Of a DNA stretch of 64,000 bases, positions 35,998-43,602 are shown piece by piece. Source of the DNA: a virus. Under the pieces are notes generated by a model, which saw only the letters and a list, made by a program, of their open reading frames with translations, searched no databases and was not told the origin of the DNA. Position 1 is the first letter of the stretch. Every line of letters begins with the position of its first letter. The stretch lies in the IMG/VR virus record IMGVR_UViG_3300019776_000324, positions 280,245 to 344,244 of that record. The stretch is one strand, 5' to 3'. Made by a program: the position numbers and the translations under genes.

Positions 35998-36695
35998 TAT
36001 TATATGTAAACGGCGACAGCCATTCTGCTGCTGCAGAAGCAGTAAATCCACATGCGTTTGCCGAAGACGATGGGCAATTGTTTTACATGGGCCGTGCACC
36101 ACACCCAGAAAATTTAGCAGTAAGCTGGGGTAAGTTGCTGGGACTGGCACTAAACTGTGGATTCCATTGTGCTGCCGAAAGTGCAAGCAGTAACACTAGA
36201 ATACTTAGAACCACACGAGAATATATCAACACATCAACTGGCTACGACGATTCATTGATTATTATTCAATGGTCAACTTGGGAGCGTGAAGAGTGGTTGC
36301 ACAACGGCACATACTATCAAGTTGGCAGTAGTGGCATTGATGATGTTCCACAAGAGTTACAAGAAAAGTATCGACACTTTGTAATCGGCACTGACTGGGA
36401 ACTAAAAACCCAACAAGCTCACACGGAAATTTGGGAGTTCCATAAAGAGCTAGAAGCAAAAGGTATCAAACACATTTTCTTCAATGGTAATAACCATTTT
36501 AGTTCTATACAAGATCAAAAGGACTGGGGTCGTAGTTATATCGGCCCATATGATCCTGCCCTAACCTATGATTCGGTAATTCGGGCCAAAGGTATCAACA
36601 CAGTAGCACCCAATTCATGGCATTTTGGTAAAGATGGCCATAGCTATTTCCACCGTTTTATGTTACAATACATTATTGACAACAAATTTATCTAA
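35994..36695 (+). CDS. SGNH/GDSL-fold protein, paralogue 3
   Basis: 233 residues. YVNGDSHSAAAEAV, ASSNTRILRTTREYI, WSTWEREEWLHNGTYY, and NSWHFGKDGHSYFHRFM at the C-terminus. Compared with paralogue 2 it carries an extra loop after block I. ATGA overlap. Confidence 0.65.
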   Translation: MILYVNGDSHSAAAEAVNPHAFAEDDGQLFYMGRAPHPENLAVSWGKLLGLALNCGFHCAAESASSNTRILRTTREYINTSTGYDDSLIIIQWSTWEREEWLHNGTYYQVGSSGIDDVPQELQEKYRHFVIGTDWELKTQQAHTEIWEFHKELEAKGIKHIFFNGNNHFSSIQDQKDWGRSYIGPYDPALTYDSVIRAKGINTVAPNSWHFGKDGHSYFHRFMLQYIIDNKFI

Positions 36696-36704
36696 GGCGG
36701 TTAT

Positions 36705-37706
36705 ATGAAGTATGTACTGATTGATACGGCAAATATGTTTTTCCGTGCAAGGCATGGTGCTTTCCGTGCTAGCGACACTTGGGAAAAGATTGGCTTTGCA
36801 CTACATATTACATTGATGGCTGCCAATAAAGTAGCCCGCAGATTTGAAGCAGATCATGTGGTATTTGCCCTAGAAGGTCGTAGCTGGCGCAAGGACTACT
36901 ACAAGCCATATAAAAATAACCGTGCTGTAGCCCGTGCGGCATTGACTGAAGCAGAACAAGATGAAGATAAAATGTTCTGGGAAACCTATGATAATCTGAC
37001 TAAATACTTGGCTGAAAGAACTAACTGTAGTGTTGTTAGATGTCCTACAGCAGAAGGCGACGATATCATAGCTCGCTGGATTGCACTTCACCCACAAGAC
37101 GAACATATTATTATCAGCAGTGACACTGACTTTGTACAATTGCTTGCAGAAAATGTTAAACAATACAATGGTATCACTGACGAATTACACACTATAGAAG
37201 GAATATTCGATGCGAAAGGTAAACCGGTTCTCGACAAGAAAACAAAGGAACCTAAAACAATTCCGGACCCACAGTGGTTACTTTTTGAGAAGTGCATGCG
37301 AGGCGACTCGTCTGACAATGTTTTTTCAGCGTTTCCGGGTGTTAGGACAAAAGGGACAAAGAATAAAGTTGGCTTACAAGAGGCGTATGCTGACAAGGAC
37401 AAAAAAGGATATAACTGGAACAATATGATGTTGCAACGCTGGACTGATCCAGATGGTGTTGAACATCGTGTGTTGGATGATTATGAACGCAACCGCGAGT
37501 TAATTGACTTAACAGCACAGCCAGAAGATATTAAAGCAGTAGTCGATGCTTGCATCCGCGAACAAATTAGTCACAAAGATATTGGACAAGTAGGTGTGCG
37601 CTTTATGCAGTTCTGTGGCAAGTATGAATTAAACAAGTGTAGCGAATCAGCTGACAGCTTTGGTCGTTGGTTGAATGAAACTTATAAAGGTGTACTCAAT
37701 GGCTAA
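36705..37706 (+). CDS. FEN-type 5' nuclease, T4 RNase H-like
   Basis: 333 residues. Metal-binding carboxylates appear in IDTANMFF (residue 7), AEGDDIIARW, SSDTDFVQL and GDSSDNVFSAFPGV, the last being the helix-hairpin region. RNase H of T4 removes RNA primers with 5' to 3' exonuclease activity. AAGGCGG ribosome site. It probably serves lagging-strand maturation. Confidence 0.85.
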   Translation: MKYVLIDTANMFFRARHGAFRASDTWEKIGFALHITLMAANKVARRFEADHVVFALEGRSWRKDYYKPYKNNRAVARAALTEAEQDEDKMFWETYDNLTKYLAERTNCSVVRCPTAEGDDIIARWIALHPQDEHIIISSDTDFVQLLAENVKQYNGITDELHTIEGIFDAKGKPVLDKKTKEPKTIPDPQWLLFEKCMRGDSSDNVFSAFPGVRTKGTKNKVGLQEAYADKDKKGYNWNNMMLQRWTDPDGVEHRVLDDYERNRELIDLTAQPEDIKAVVDACIREQISHKDIGQVGVRFMQFCGKYELNKCSESADSFGRWLNETYKGVLNG

Positions 37707-37878
37707 AGATATGTTTTGGACCACTGTAACATTTGTTATTATTTTTAGTGTTTTGATTTTGGCCTTTTGGCCTACGACACCTCATGTAACAGTAGTATAT
37801 GATTGTCGTATAGCAGAGATTAGTCCAGACTATCCTGTAGCAGTAAAAGAAGCATGTAGAAAAAGGAGTGTTAAATGA
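37699..37878 (+). CDS. Single-span membrane protein
   Basis: 59 residues from ATG 37699 inside the 3' end of the nuclease gene. One transmembrane helix (WTTVTFVIIFSVLILAFW), then a short basic tail. Function unknown. Confidence 0.55.
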   Translation: MAKDMFWTTVTFVIIFSVLILAFWPTTPHVTVVYDCRIAEISPDYPVAVKEACRKRSVK

Positions 37879-38327
37879 CACTAGTAGCTAAACCCGTAGT
37901 AGATAAACAATATTGGATTTTACAAAAAGACAATCAAAAAGTTGGCAATGTAGAAGCATGTGCAGGTGGTTATCAAGTTAAAATTAATAATCAAGTTGCA
38001 CAGTTTAAAACTATTAAAATGGTTGAACAAAGAGTCAACATTCAGTTCCAACATTTTCCCAAGCCTATCAAAACAAAGCCCGCAGTAAATTTAGTACACG
38101 GATATCCAACTAGTGGTCGTGTGTACAATCCCATGTGGGACCTGCAACAAAAGCTACCTATCTATACAAAGACAAACAAATCAAAATCATGGTTTGCCGC
38201 TGGCTGGTATCGTGTCAAGAAAGGTCGCAATTGGGCCACAGTTCAAGATCCAAAATTAATTGTAGTTCAACGATATCCATACCAAGGCCCATACTATACC
38301 CGAGAGGAAGCAGAAAACAATGACTAA
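37875..38327 (+). CDS. Conserved phage-type hypothetical protein
   Basis: 150 residues, basic, Tyr/Trp-rich. QYWILQKDNQKVGNVEACAGGYQVKINNQ suggests a small beta domain at the N-terminus. Not assigned. Confidence 0.55.
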   Translation: MTLVAKPVVDKQYWILQKDNQKVGNVEACAGGYQVKINNQVAQFKTIKMVEQRVNIQFQHFPKPIKTKPAVNLVHGYPTSGRVYNPMWDLQQKLPIYTKTNKSKSWFAAGWYRVKKGRNWATVQDPKLIVVQRYPYQGPYYTREEAENND

Positions 38328-38682
38328 CCCATTTCGCGATCAAGAGAAGTTTATGAAGGCCTGTGATCAATCAGTAGGCAACATAAATCTAGAACAGTAT
38401 CAACTTTATTGTAATTTGATCAAAGAAGAATTTGACGAACTATGTGCCAGCGACAACATTGTTGATGACCTGGATGCACTAATTGATATCTTAGTTGTTA
38501 CTATTGGTGCTATTCATAGCTTGGGTGCAGATGGCGAAGGCGCATGGAAAGAAGTAATGCGTACCAACTTTGCCAAGATCGACAGCGAAACTGGCAAGGT
38601 GCGCAAGCGTGAAGATGGCAAGGTCTTAAAGCCTGTAGGCTGGACACCACCTAACCTGGAACCGTTTACCAAGATCAAATGA
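38320..38682 (+). CDS. MazG-like / phosphoribosyl-ATP pyrophosphohydrolase-like protein
   Basis: 120 residues. The helical metal site K-E-E-F-D-E-L followed by D-D-L-D-A-L-I-D-I-L-V-V-T-I-G fits the all-alpha NTP pyrophosphatases. M-R-T-N-F-A-K-I-D and K-P-V-G-W-x-P-P at the end are typical of the phage version. Confidence 0.75.
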   Translation: MTNPFRDQEKFMKACDQSVGNINLEQYQLYCNLIKEEFDELCASDNIVDDLDALIDILVVTIGAIHSLGADGEGAWKEVMRTNFAKIDSETGKVRKREDGKVLKPVGWTPPNLEPFTKIK

Positions 38683-38891
38683 GTTTACACTTACAAAAAT
38701 TTGTAGATCGTGTTCGCGGACATGAAGCTCGTGGGTCTAAAGACTTTATTATGAGCATGGCTGATGCCAAGGACTTGCATGCAGATATCACAAGATTGCT
38801 CATAGACCTACAAAATCTTCGCGAACAAGCTGCTAATACCGCCACAGAACAGGCGATTACTGTACGAATGGACGGCGGATCCTTTAAATAA
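38679..38891 (+). CDS. Small helical hypothetical protein
   Basis: 70 residues, helical (ADAKDLHADITRLLIDLQNLREQ). ATGA overlap with the MazG-like gene. Unknown. Confidence 0.5.
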   Translation: MSLHLQKFVDRVRGHEARGSKDFIMSMADAKDLHADITRLLIDLQNLREQAANTATEQAITVRMDGGSFK

Positions 38892-38907
38892 TATAGGTAT
38901 ATTTTGG

Positions 38908-38915
38908 CATAAATA
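38908..38915 (+). promoter_or_regulatory. Late-promoter-like octamer CATAAATA
   Basis: Seven bases before ATG 38923, which has no ribosome-binding site. Confidence 0.4.
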
Positions 38916-38922
38916 ATATACC

Positions 38923-39210
38923 ATGAGTAGACCTAAACCAACGGTACTTGCCGAGCTCACTAACAAATCCACATACAAAACTGAACAAGTATTAGCGTCA
39001 GAAGGTATTTGGGCAGTGTTCTATGACAGCAAACCAATCAACCTTAAAACCTCTAATTTATTAGTTCAGTATCCTGGACCAAAATATAAAAAGGTTAGTT
39101 TCTCTAATCCAGGGCATGCTAAGAATTTAGCTAAAAAACTTAATACACAATTCAAGACTGACAAGTTTACAGTTGTGTTATTGAATGCCGGCGATCGAGT
39201 CTATCCTTGA
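38923..39210 (+). CDS. Small hypothetical protein, probably from a leaderless transcript
   Basis: 95 residues. Beta-rich and basic (WAVFYDSKPINLKTS, KKVSFSNPGHAKNLAKKLN). Not recognised. Confidence 0.5.
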   Translation: MSRPKPTVLAELTNKSTYKTEQVLASEGIWAVFYDSKPINLKTSNLLVQYPGPKYKKVSFSNPGHAKNLAKKLNTQFKTDKFTVVLLNAGDRVYP

Positions 39211-39574
39211 TGTGCGAAACAAAAAGAAACTCACTGAGGTACTAGTTCAACAGTTAGATCCTGAGCTGGGCATCACTGTGGAAACAGCACTTAATCTATG
39301 GTGGCATAATTTACGATCCGGTGGTGGCATGCGACTTACTCGTGCAGGATACGAAACATTTACACAGCTACTAAAGCTCGAACACTACGATTACAATTTA
39401 AAACCATTTGATTTGGATTCAAAATTAATTATTCAGATGGATCGTAGATTGCAACACCCTTATTATATTGTAACTAAAAAAATGATGCCGGTACAAGTTA
39501 TATTTTTTAATAGTAAGGAAGCAATGATGGTTAATTTATACGGGAATTTAAAAAAATTTATTGAGAGTTATTAG
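39185..39574 (+). CDS. Hypothetical protein
   Basis: 129 residues overlapping the preceding gene by 26 bases. WWHNLRSGGGMRLTRAGYETFTQLLKLEHYDY is a pattern that recurs in uncharacterised T4-like phage proteins. Function unknown. Confidence 0.55.
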   Translation: MPAIESILDVRNKKKLTEVLVQQLDPELGITVETALNLWWHNLRSGGGMRLTRAGYETFTQLLKLEHYDYNLKPFDLDSKLIIQMDRRLQHPYYIVTKKMMPVQVIFFNSKEAMMVNLYGNLKKFIESY

Positions 39575-39580
39575 AATTTC

Positions 39581-39588
39581 AATAAATA
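39581..39588 (+). promoter_or_regulatory. Late-promoter-like octamer AATAAATA
   Basis: Eight bases before ATG 39597; no ribosome-binding site. Confidence 0.35.
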
Positions 39589-39596
39589 TTGTTAAC

Positions 39597-39752
39597 ATGG
39601 AAAAGTCCACAAATCCAGTAAAAATTTTCTACTATTCAGAAAAAGAATGGGATCGCTTAGGGTGCGGTGCACTGCCTCCAGAGCGAGATTTATCCCGTAT
39701 GATTACTGAAAATCAGAGTAATACCCCTAACACACCCAACGCTGATAAATAA
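39597..39752 (+). CDS. Small hypothetical protein
   Basis: 51 residues (MEKSTNPVKIFYYSEKEWD...), hydrophilic C-terminus rich in Asn/Thr/Pro. Supported mainly by the upstream octamer and lack of overlap. Confidence 0.4.
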   Translation: MEKSTNPVKIFYYSEKEWDRLGCGALPPERDLSRMITENQSNTPNTPNADK

Positions 39753-39818
39753 TAACATCAGTCGTGCTTCCTGCACTAATATTTGATAAATATACTTTAA
39801 GAAATCCGGAGATTCTAA

Positions 39819-40817
39819 ATGTCTAAACGCACAGTAAAATGGCTTATCGCGCATCAACCAGAAGAGTTGTTTGTTCGTACAGCTACAGCCTTCTCACAAG
39901 AATTAAACAAACTTATTGGAGATGAGCTTGAGATTGAAATTTTAACTTATCCTAGTTACGCCGCAAAATACGGCGAAATCAAAGATCTAGAAAAATTGGC
40001 TTATTTTGATGAGCCAGAATACACTAATCACACAGCCGAAGGTAGTCTATGGGCCAAAGGCATTGATGCTTTTTGGAACGCTATGACAACCGGCGAGATC
40101 GAAATGAGCCAAATGCAAGTTGGACAGATCAGCAAATTTAACTATGACTTTGCTGCTTTAGATTTGCCATTCTTATTTGACGACCACGAGCATGTTAGCC
40201 GTGTTGTTGATGGAGAAATTGGTGCTGAACTTTGCCGTCAATTAGGCGAAAAGAGTTCTATCAAAGGCCTAGCATTTACATACTCAGGTGGATATCGTGT
40301 TATTGGTAGTAACGAATCTATCTGCTCATTAGAAGAGTTAGAAGGTCGTAAAGTTATTATTGAACAACCATTGAGTCTTGGTTATGCAATTGAAAAAATT
40401 GGAGCTGAAACTGTAGAGTTGGCACCAAACTTATGGCGTAAACTAGATCCAGTTGGCAATGGCCAAGCTGACGCAGTTGAAACTACCTATTTGCGTTTTA
40501 ATGGTAGCCATGTTCTCAAGACAAACCACAGCGTGTTTATGACTACTATTGTTGTAAGTAACCAGTTCTGGAATACATTGACAGAAGTACAACAAGCTGC
40601 ATTCCAAGCTGCTGCTCGTGTTGCTAGTCAAACTGAAAGACAGTGGGCATTGGATGATGCAGATCGTTATGAAGCTGAAGCTCAAGCTAAAGGTATTACT
40701 ATTACTGACATCAGTGAACAAGATGCTGCTCGTTTAAAGAAAGCTAGTCAACAAACTTATCTTCGCGTAAACGATATGTTTAGCAAGGGCTTGTTGGGTC
40801 GTATTCGTAAAGCCTAA
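39819..40817 (+). CDS. TRAP-type (DctP-like) solute-binding protein without signal peptide
   Basis: 332 residues. DctP-family pattern: ATAFSQELNKLIGDELEIEI, DFAALDLPFLFDDHEHVSRV, the ligand-arginine region YSGGYRVIGS, and GNGQADAVETT. TRAP receptors bind organic acids in the periplasm, but the N-terminus (MSKRTVKWLIAHQPEELFV) is polar and has no export signal. GATAAATA and CCGGAG precede the start. It may act in the cytoplasm or virion. Ends convergently, overlapping the minus-strand gene by four bases. Confidence 0.8.
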   Translation: MSKRTVKWLIAHQPEELFVRTATAFSQELNKLIGDELEIEILTYPSYAAKYGEIKDLEKLAYFDEPEYTNHTAEGSLWAKGIDAFWNAMTTGEIEMSQMQVGQISKFNYDFAALDLPFLFDDHEHVSRVVDGEIGAELCRQLGEKSSIKGLAFTYSGGYRVIGSNESICSLEELEGRKVIIEQPLSLGYAIEKIGAETVELAPNLWRKLDPVGNGQADAVETTYLRFNGSHVLKTNHSVFMTTIVVSNQFWNTLTEVQQAAFQAAARVASQTERQWALDDADRYEAEAQAKGITITDISEQDAARLKKASQQTYLRVNDMFSKGLLGRIRKA

Positions 40818-41974
40818 GGTTCTAAACAGTAAGCATTAACGGCCCCGAGTACCCCTCGGGACCAATCATTATTATTATTCAACCAGCCAAGTTTAGCGTA
40901 TCGTGAATATACTTCAGTTACACCATTCTTGGCATTCTTCAAATTAACATCATCACCTGGTGTCTTTTTCCAAAACCAATCATCTCGTTCACTTAGCATT
41001 AAATTAATTGGTTTGGCTGCTACCAAGGTTGATGGGTTCCATCCAGGATAAATGGTTGTGTGATAGATATCATTGTTAAGATATCTTCCATGTGTTTTAC
41101 TTTTCACAGCATGACTATATTGTTTCTGATCTGTGAACCAGGGTTGATCAGCAGTACCTTTTAGTTTGTTCATCAATAGATGACATTGTTTGATTATTAT
41201 TTGTGCAGAGTCCGGGCCCCAGAAGAACCATTCATCGTAGTAACCTTGATTGGCCAGCTCTTGAATACGAATATTTGTTTCACTGAATGCGTCAATTAGA
41301 TATGTGTGATATTTGCCGTCTTTGTCAAATATGCGTGGCTTGTCTGTACCCCAGATAAAACATAATTTTTTACCAGCATTGATAAGGTCTTGGTAATCTT
41401 GAATGTAGTCGCGCATGTATGCTCGAGCAAAACTGTTGGCACTTGCAATACCTTTAATGTTGTAAATAAAATCAAATTTAACATCGGGTCGTAAATATAC
41501 CTTAGGAATGATGTCGCTAAGATCTACTGTACGATGTTTTATATGTGGATGTTGTTCTAGAATTTTTTTAGTTTCAGGAACAGCAGTGAAGAATATTTCT
41601 TCATTCATGTTGTTGTGTTTGTCGCCATCGGCACCGTAAGAGTGGAATTGAGCAATTTCATCAACTTTAATGTTGTTATCGATAAAACTATCAAGTACGC
41701 ACCACGAGTCTGGACCGCCTGAATACCAAACAACAATGTAATCATAGTTGTCTCGTATTTGTTGTGCTCGTTGGCGATATAGTTCTTTTAAATTGGCACT
41801 GGGTTCTTGAGTCCAATTGTGTGATTGGTATTGTGGTTGATTAAAGTGCCACTCTAATTGTATGCCAGTACGATGCATTTCTTCTACAGCAAGCAATTTA
41901 CTGTAGGTTTTGAAAGTAGGACCAACGGTGTAATAGCCAAATTGGTCCCCAGAGTAGGGAGTAGTAGTAATCAT
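40814..41974 (-). CDS. PP-loop ATP pyrophosphatase (asparagine synthase/adenine nucleotide hydrolase-like)
   Basis: 386 residues; start at ATG 41974 because the longer frame runs into the promoter and start of the opposite gene. The PP-loop is WYSGGPDSWCVL (SGGPDS at residues 85-90). The remainder is not like QueC (no four-Cys zinc site) nor like full asparagine synthetase. The family activates a carboxyl or carbonyl with ATP. Divergent from the TctC-like gene. Confidence 0.7.
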   Translation of the reverse strand: MITTTPYSGDQFGYYTVGPTFKTYSKLLAVEEMHRTGIQLEWHFNQPQYQSHNWTQEPSANLKELYRQRAQQIRDNYDYIVVWYSGGPDSWCVLDSFIDNNIKVDEIAQFHSYGADGDKHNNMNEEIFFTAVPETKKILEQHPHIKHRTVDLSDIIPKVYLRPDVKFDFIYNIKGIASANSFARAYMRDYIQDYQDLINAGKKLCFIWGTDKPRIFDKDGKYHTYLIDAFSETNIRIQELANQGYYDEWFFWGPDSAQIIIKQCHLLMNKLKGTADQPWFTDQKQYSHAVKSKTHGRYLNNDIYHTTIYPGWNPSTLVAAKPINLMLSERDDWFWKKTPGDDVNLKNAKNGVTEVYSRYAKLGWLNNNNDWSRGVLGAVNAYCLEP

Positions 41975-42080
41975 GTATGTGTAGTGAAATGGAAAATATT
42001 GTTTATAAAAGTATTGTAACACAGATAGTTTTATAGTACAATAGTGAAAGTAATATTTATTAACCAAGGAAAAACAACTT

Positions 42081-42971
42081 ATGAAACGAGTATTAATAGC
42101 GTTAGGCATTGTCCTAGCTTCTAACACAGTATCAGCCGATACTATTAAAATTACATGGCCATTTGGTCCTGATGTGGCTAGTCAACCCATGCGACTCATG
42201 GCTGATCAAGCCAACAAGCTACAAAAAAATGATACCTATGTTTTAGAATTTAAAACTGGGGCCGCAGGAGTCGTAGCCGTAAATGCAGTATCAAGCGATA
42301 AAAACGATGCAATCTTGGCACATTCTGGATCATTCTTTATTGTACCAGAAGCAATCGATCCTCCTGGATACAATGTTAACGACTGGCAGATGATTGATGC
42401 ATTATGCGATCTTCCGTTTGTTATTGCTAGTAAAAAGTACAAGTCTTTCAAAGACATTCCTCGTAACGAGATCGTAAGTATTGGCCACGCTGGTAATGGC
42501 ACAACTACGCATCTAATTGCTGAAGCAATAAGAAAAAAATATCCTAACTTGTTACTTGTTCCTTACAAGTCAGTTAGTGCTGCAGGGCTTGATTTAATGG
42601 GCGGACATGTTGACCTTATCGTAAGTTTACCAGGCGACACATTCACACACGAAAAAGATGGCAAGATGACTGTACTAGCAGTTACAGGAACAAACAAAGT
42701 CAATGGCGTTCCTAGCTTGGGCAGTCTAGGCGTACCGGCAGGCGATCAACTGATCACTGGATATTTCTATTTTGCTTCAAAGTCAGCTAACGAACAAAAA
42801 GTTAAGAACTGGATGAATGTACTTGGCCAAACCAAGACCAAAGAAGTAACCGACTTAATGAATCAAAATTATTGCAAGCCTTCAACACTAAAGCCAAGTC
42901 AATATGATGCAAGATTCAATGAATTGCGTGACTTCTGGAAGAAGGAAGTTTCTGCCATCAAGCCAAAATAA
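42081..42971 (+). CDS. Tripartite tricarboxylate transporter (TctC/Bug-like) periplasmic binding protein
   Basis: 296 residues. Signal peptide MKRVLIALGIVLASNTVSA with cleavage before DT. Mature part: ITWPFGPDVASQPMRLMADQ, GAAGVVAVNAVSSD, a G-x-G-T-x-T-H segment (GHAGNGTTTHLIAEAI) and VPYKSVSAAGLDLMGGHVDL, all typical of Bug proteins, which abound in Burkholderiales and capture carboxylates. AAGGAAAAA ribosome site. Host-derived cargo, probably exported to the host periplasm. Confidence 0.85.
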   Translation: MKRVLIALGIVLASNTVSADTIKITWPFGPDVASQPMRLMADQANKLQKNDTYVLEFKTGAAGVVAVNAVSSDKNDAILAHSGSFFIVPEAIDPPGYNVNDWQMIDALCDLPFVIASKKYKSFKDIPRNEIVSIGHAGNGTTTHLIAEAIRKKYPNLLLVPYKSVSAAGLDLMGGHVDLIVSLPGDTFTHEKDGKMTVLAVTGTNKVNGVPSLGSLGVPAGDQLITGYFYFASKSANEQKVKNWMNVLGQTKTKEVTDLMNQNYCKPSTLKPSQYDARFNELRDFWKKEVSAIKPK

Positions 42972-43021
42972 CTTATAAGTAATTATAGTTTCGCATTTTA
43001 GTAAAAATGCGTGGTGGGTCG

Positions 43022-43096
43022 GGCTTTAAAGAATTGTTGTAATTCCTTCGTAGGGAAGGCGCTGTGGACCCGGGTTCGATACCCGGCATCTCCACC
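43022..43096 (+). ncRNA. ssrA: Two-piece tmRNA, acceptor piece (permuted gene)
   Basis: The T arm is perfect: CCGGG (43070-43074), loop TTCGATA, CCCGG (43082-43086). It leads directly into the 3' acceptor strand CATCTCC (43087-43093), discriminator A and CC; the next base is G, so the final A must be added. This strand pairs over seven positions with GGGGATG at 43125-43131, which lies downstream, so the gene is circularly permuted. The third pair is G-U, the alanine identity element. The 5' boundary is approximate. Confidence 0.8.
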
Positions 43097-43124
43097 GAAA
43101 GGTATTAGGTTAGTATTTTTCGGT

Positions 43125-43338
43125 GGGGATGAAATGGATTCGACATGGTGAGATACTGAAAGAGGCAACACGGTAGGCGATGACCGTAAATCAAGCAAAT
43201 CTCGTAAATGCAAAAGCATCTACAGGCGAAGTAACTGTTTCAGGCAAGAGCGTTAAGTTCTCTGCTCGTACAGCGAAAGCTTCTTTAGCAGTTTAATCAC
43301 TGCTTAGGGTAGGAAATACCTCGTAACAGAAACAACCT
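43125..43338 (+). ncRNA. ssrA: Two-piece tmRNA, coding piece with peptide-tag frame
   Basis: It starts GGGGATGAAATGGATTCGAC, the conserved tmRNA 5' end and D-loop region. ACGGT-AGGCGATG-ACCGT resembles PK1. The likely resume codon is GCA at 43210, placed about as far from PK1 as in E. coli; the frame runs 28 codons (AKASTGEVTV... to ...KASLAV) to TAA at 43294-43296. An upstream in-frame GCA at 43195 would give 33. The tag is much longer than the usual 8-15 and ends SLAV instead of ALAA. The role is to free stalled ribosomes. Confidence 0.8.
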
Positions 43339-43366
43339 AAAACGGCACTTAATTGTGCCGTTTTTC
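43339..43366 (+). terminator. Rho-independent terminator of tmRNA
   Basis: AAAACGGCAC, loop TTAATT, GTGCCGTTTTT: a ten-pair stem with T tract. Confidence 0.85.
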
Positions 43367-43394
43367 TTGACAAAAACATTTTATAGTATATACT
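43367..43394 (+). promoter_or_regulatory. Promoter of the porin gene
   Basis: TTGACA (43367-43372), 16-base spacer, TATACT (43389-43394). TATAAATA, the T4 late octamer, follows at 43402-43409. About 200 bases of untranslated leader then contain three copies of a (C/T)AGTTTACT-like repeat near 43480, 43540 and 43556. Confidence 0.6.
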
Positions 43395-43602
43395 TAGACA
43401 GTATAAATAATATCTAGCAACGCCAGCGGAGTTCTAGCTGACGTCGGTTTCTTAGGACGCTTTGGGTTCCCCCATTTATCAGTTTACTGTAACGCCCTTC
43501 CGTGTGTGAATCCTTCACTAGCATATTTTTTACGCATACAGTTTACTTCACTAAGTAGTTTACTGTATTATGTCACAATTTTTATATAAGGAAAAATCAA
43601 GC

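Noticed and set aside
40814-41974. PP-loop gene as the missing QueC
   Set aside because: It has SGGPDS but lacks the four-cysteine zinc site and the size of QueC; the same holds for 61775-62887 and for NadE.
42998-43219. Minus-strand reading frame over the tmRNA
   Set aside because: It is a chance frame across a structured RNA with no ribosome site or protein-like pattern.
43125-43366. Ordinary one-piece tmRNA
   Set aside because: No T arm or CCA-side acceptor strand follows the tag; the matching strand is upstream.
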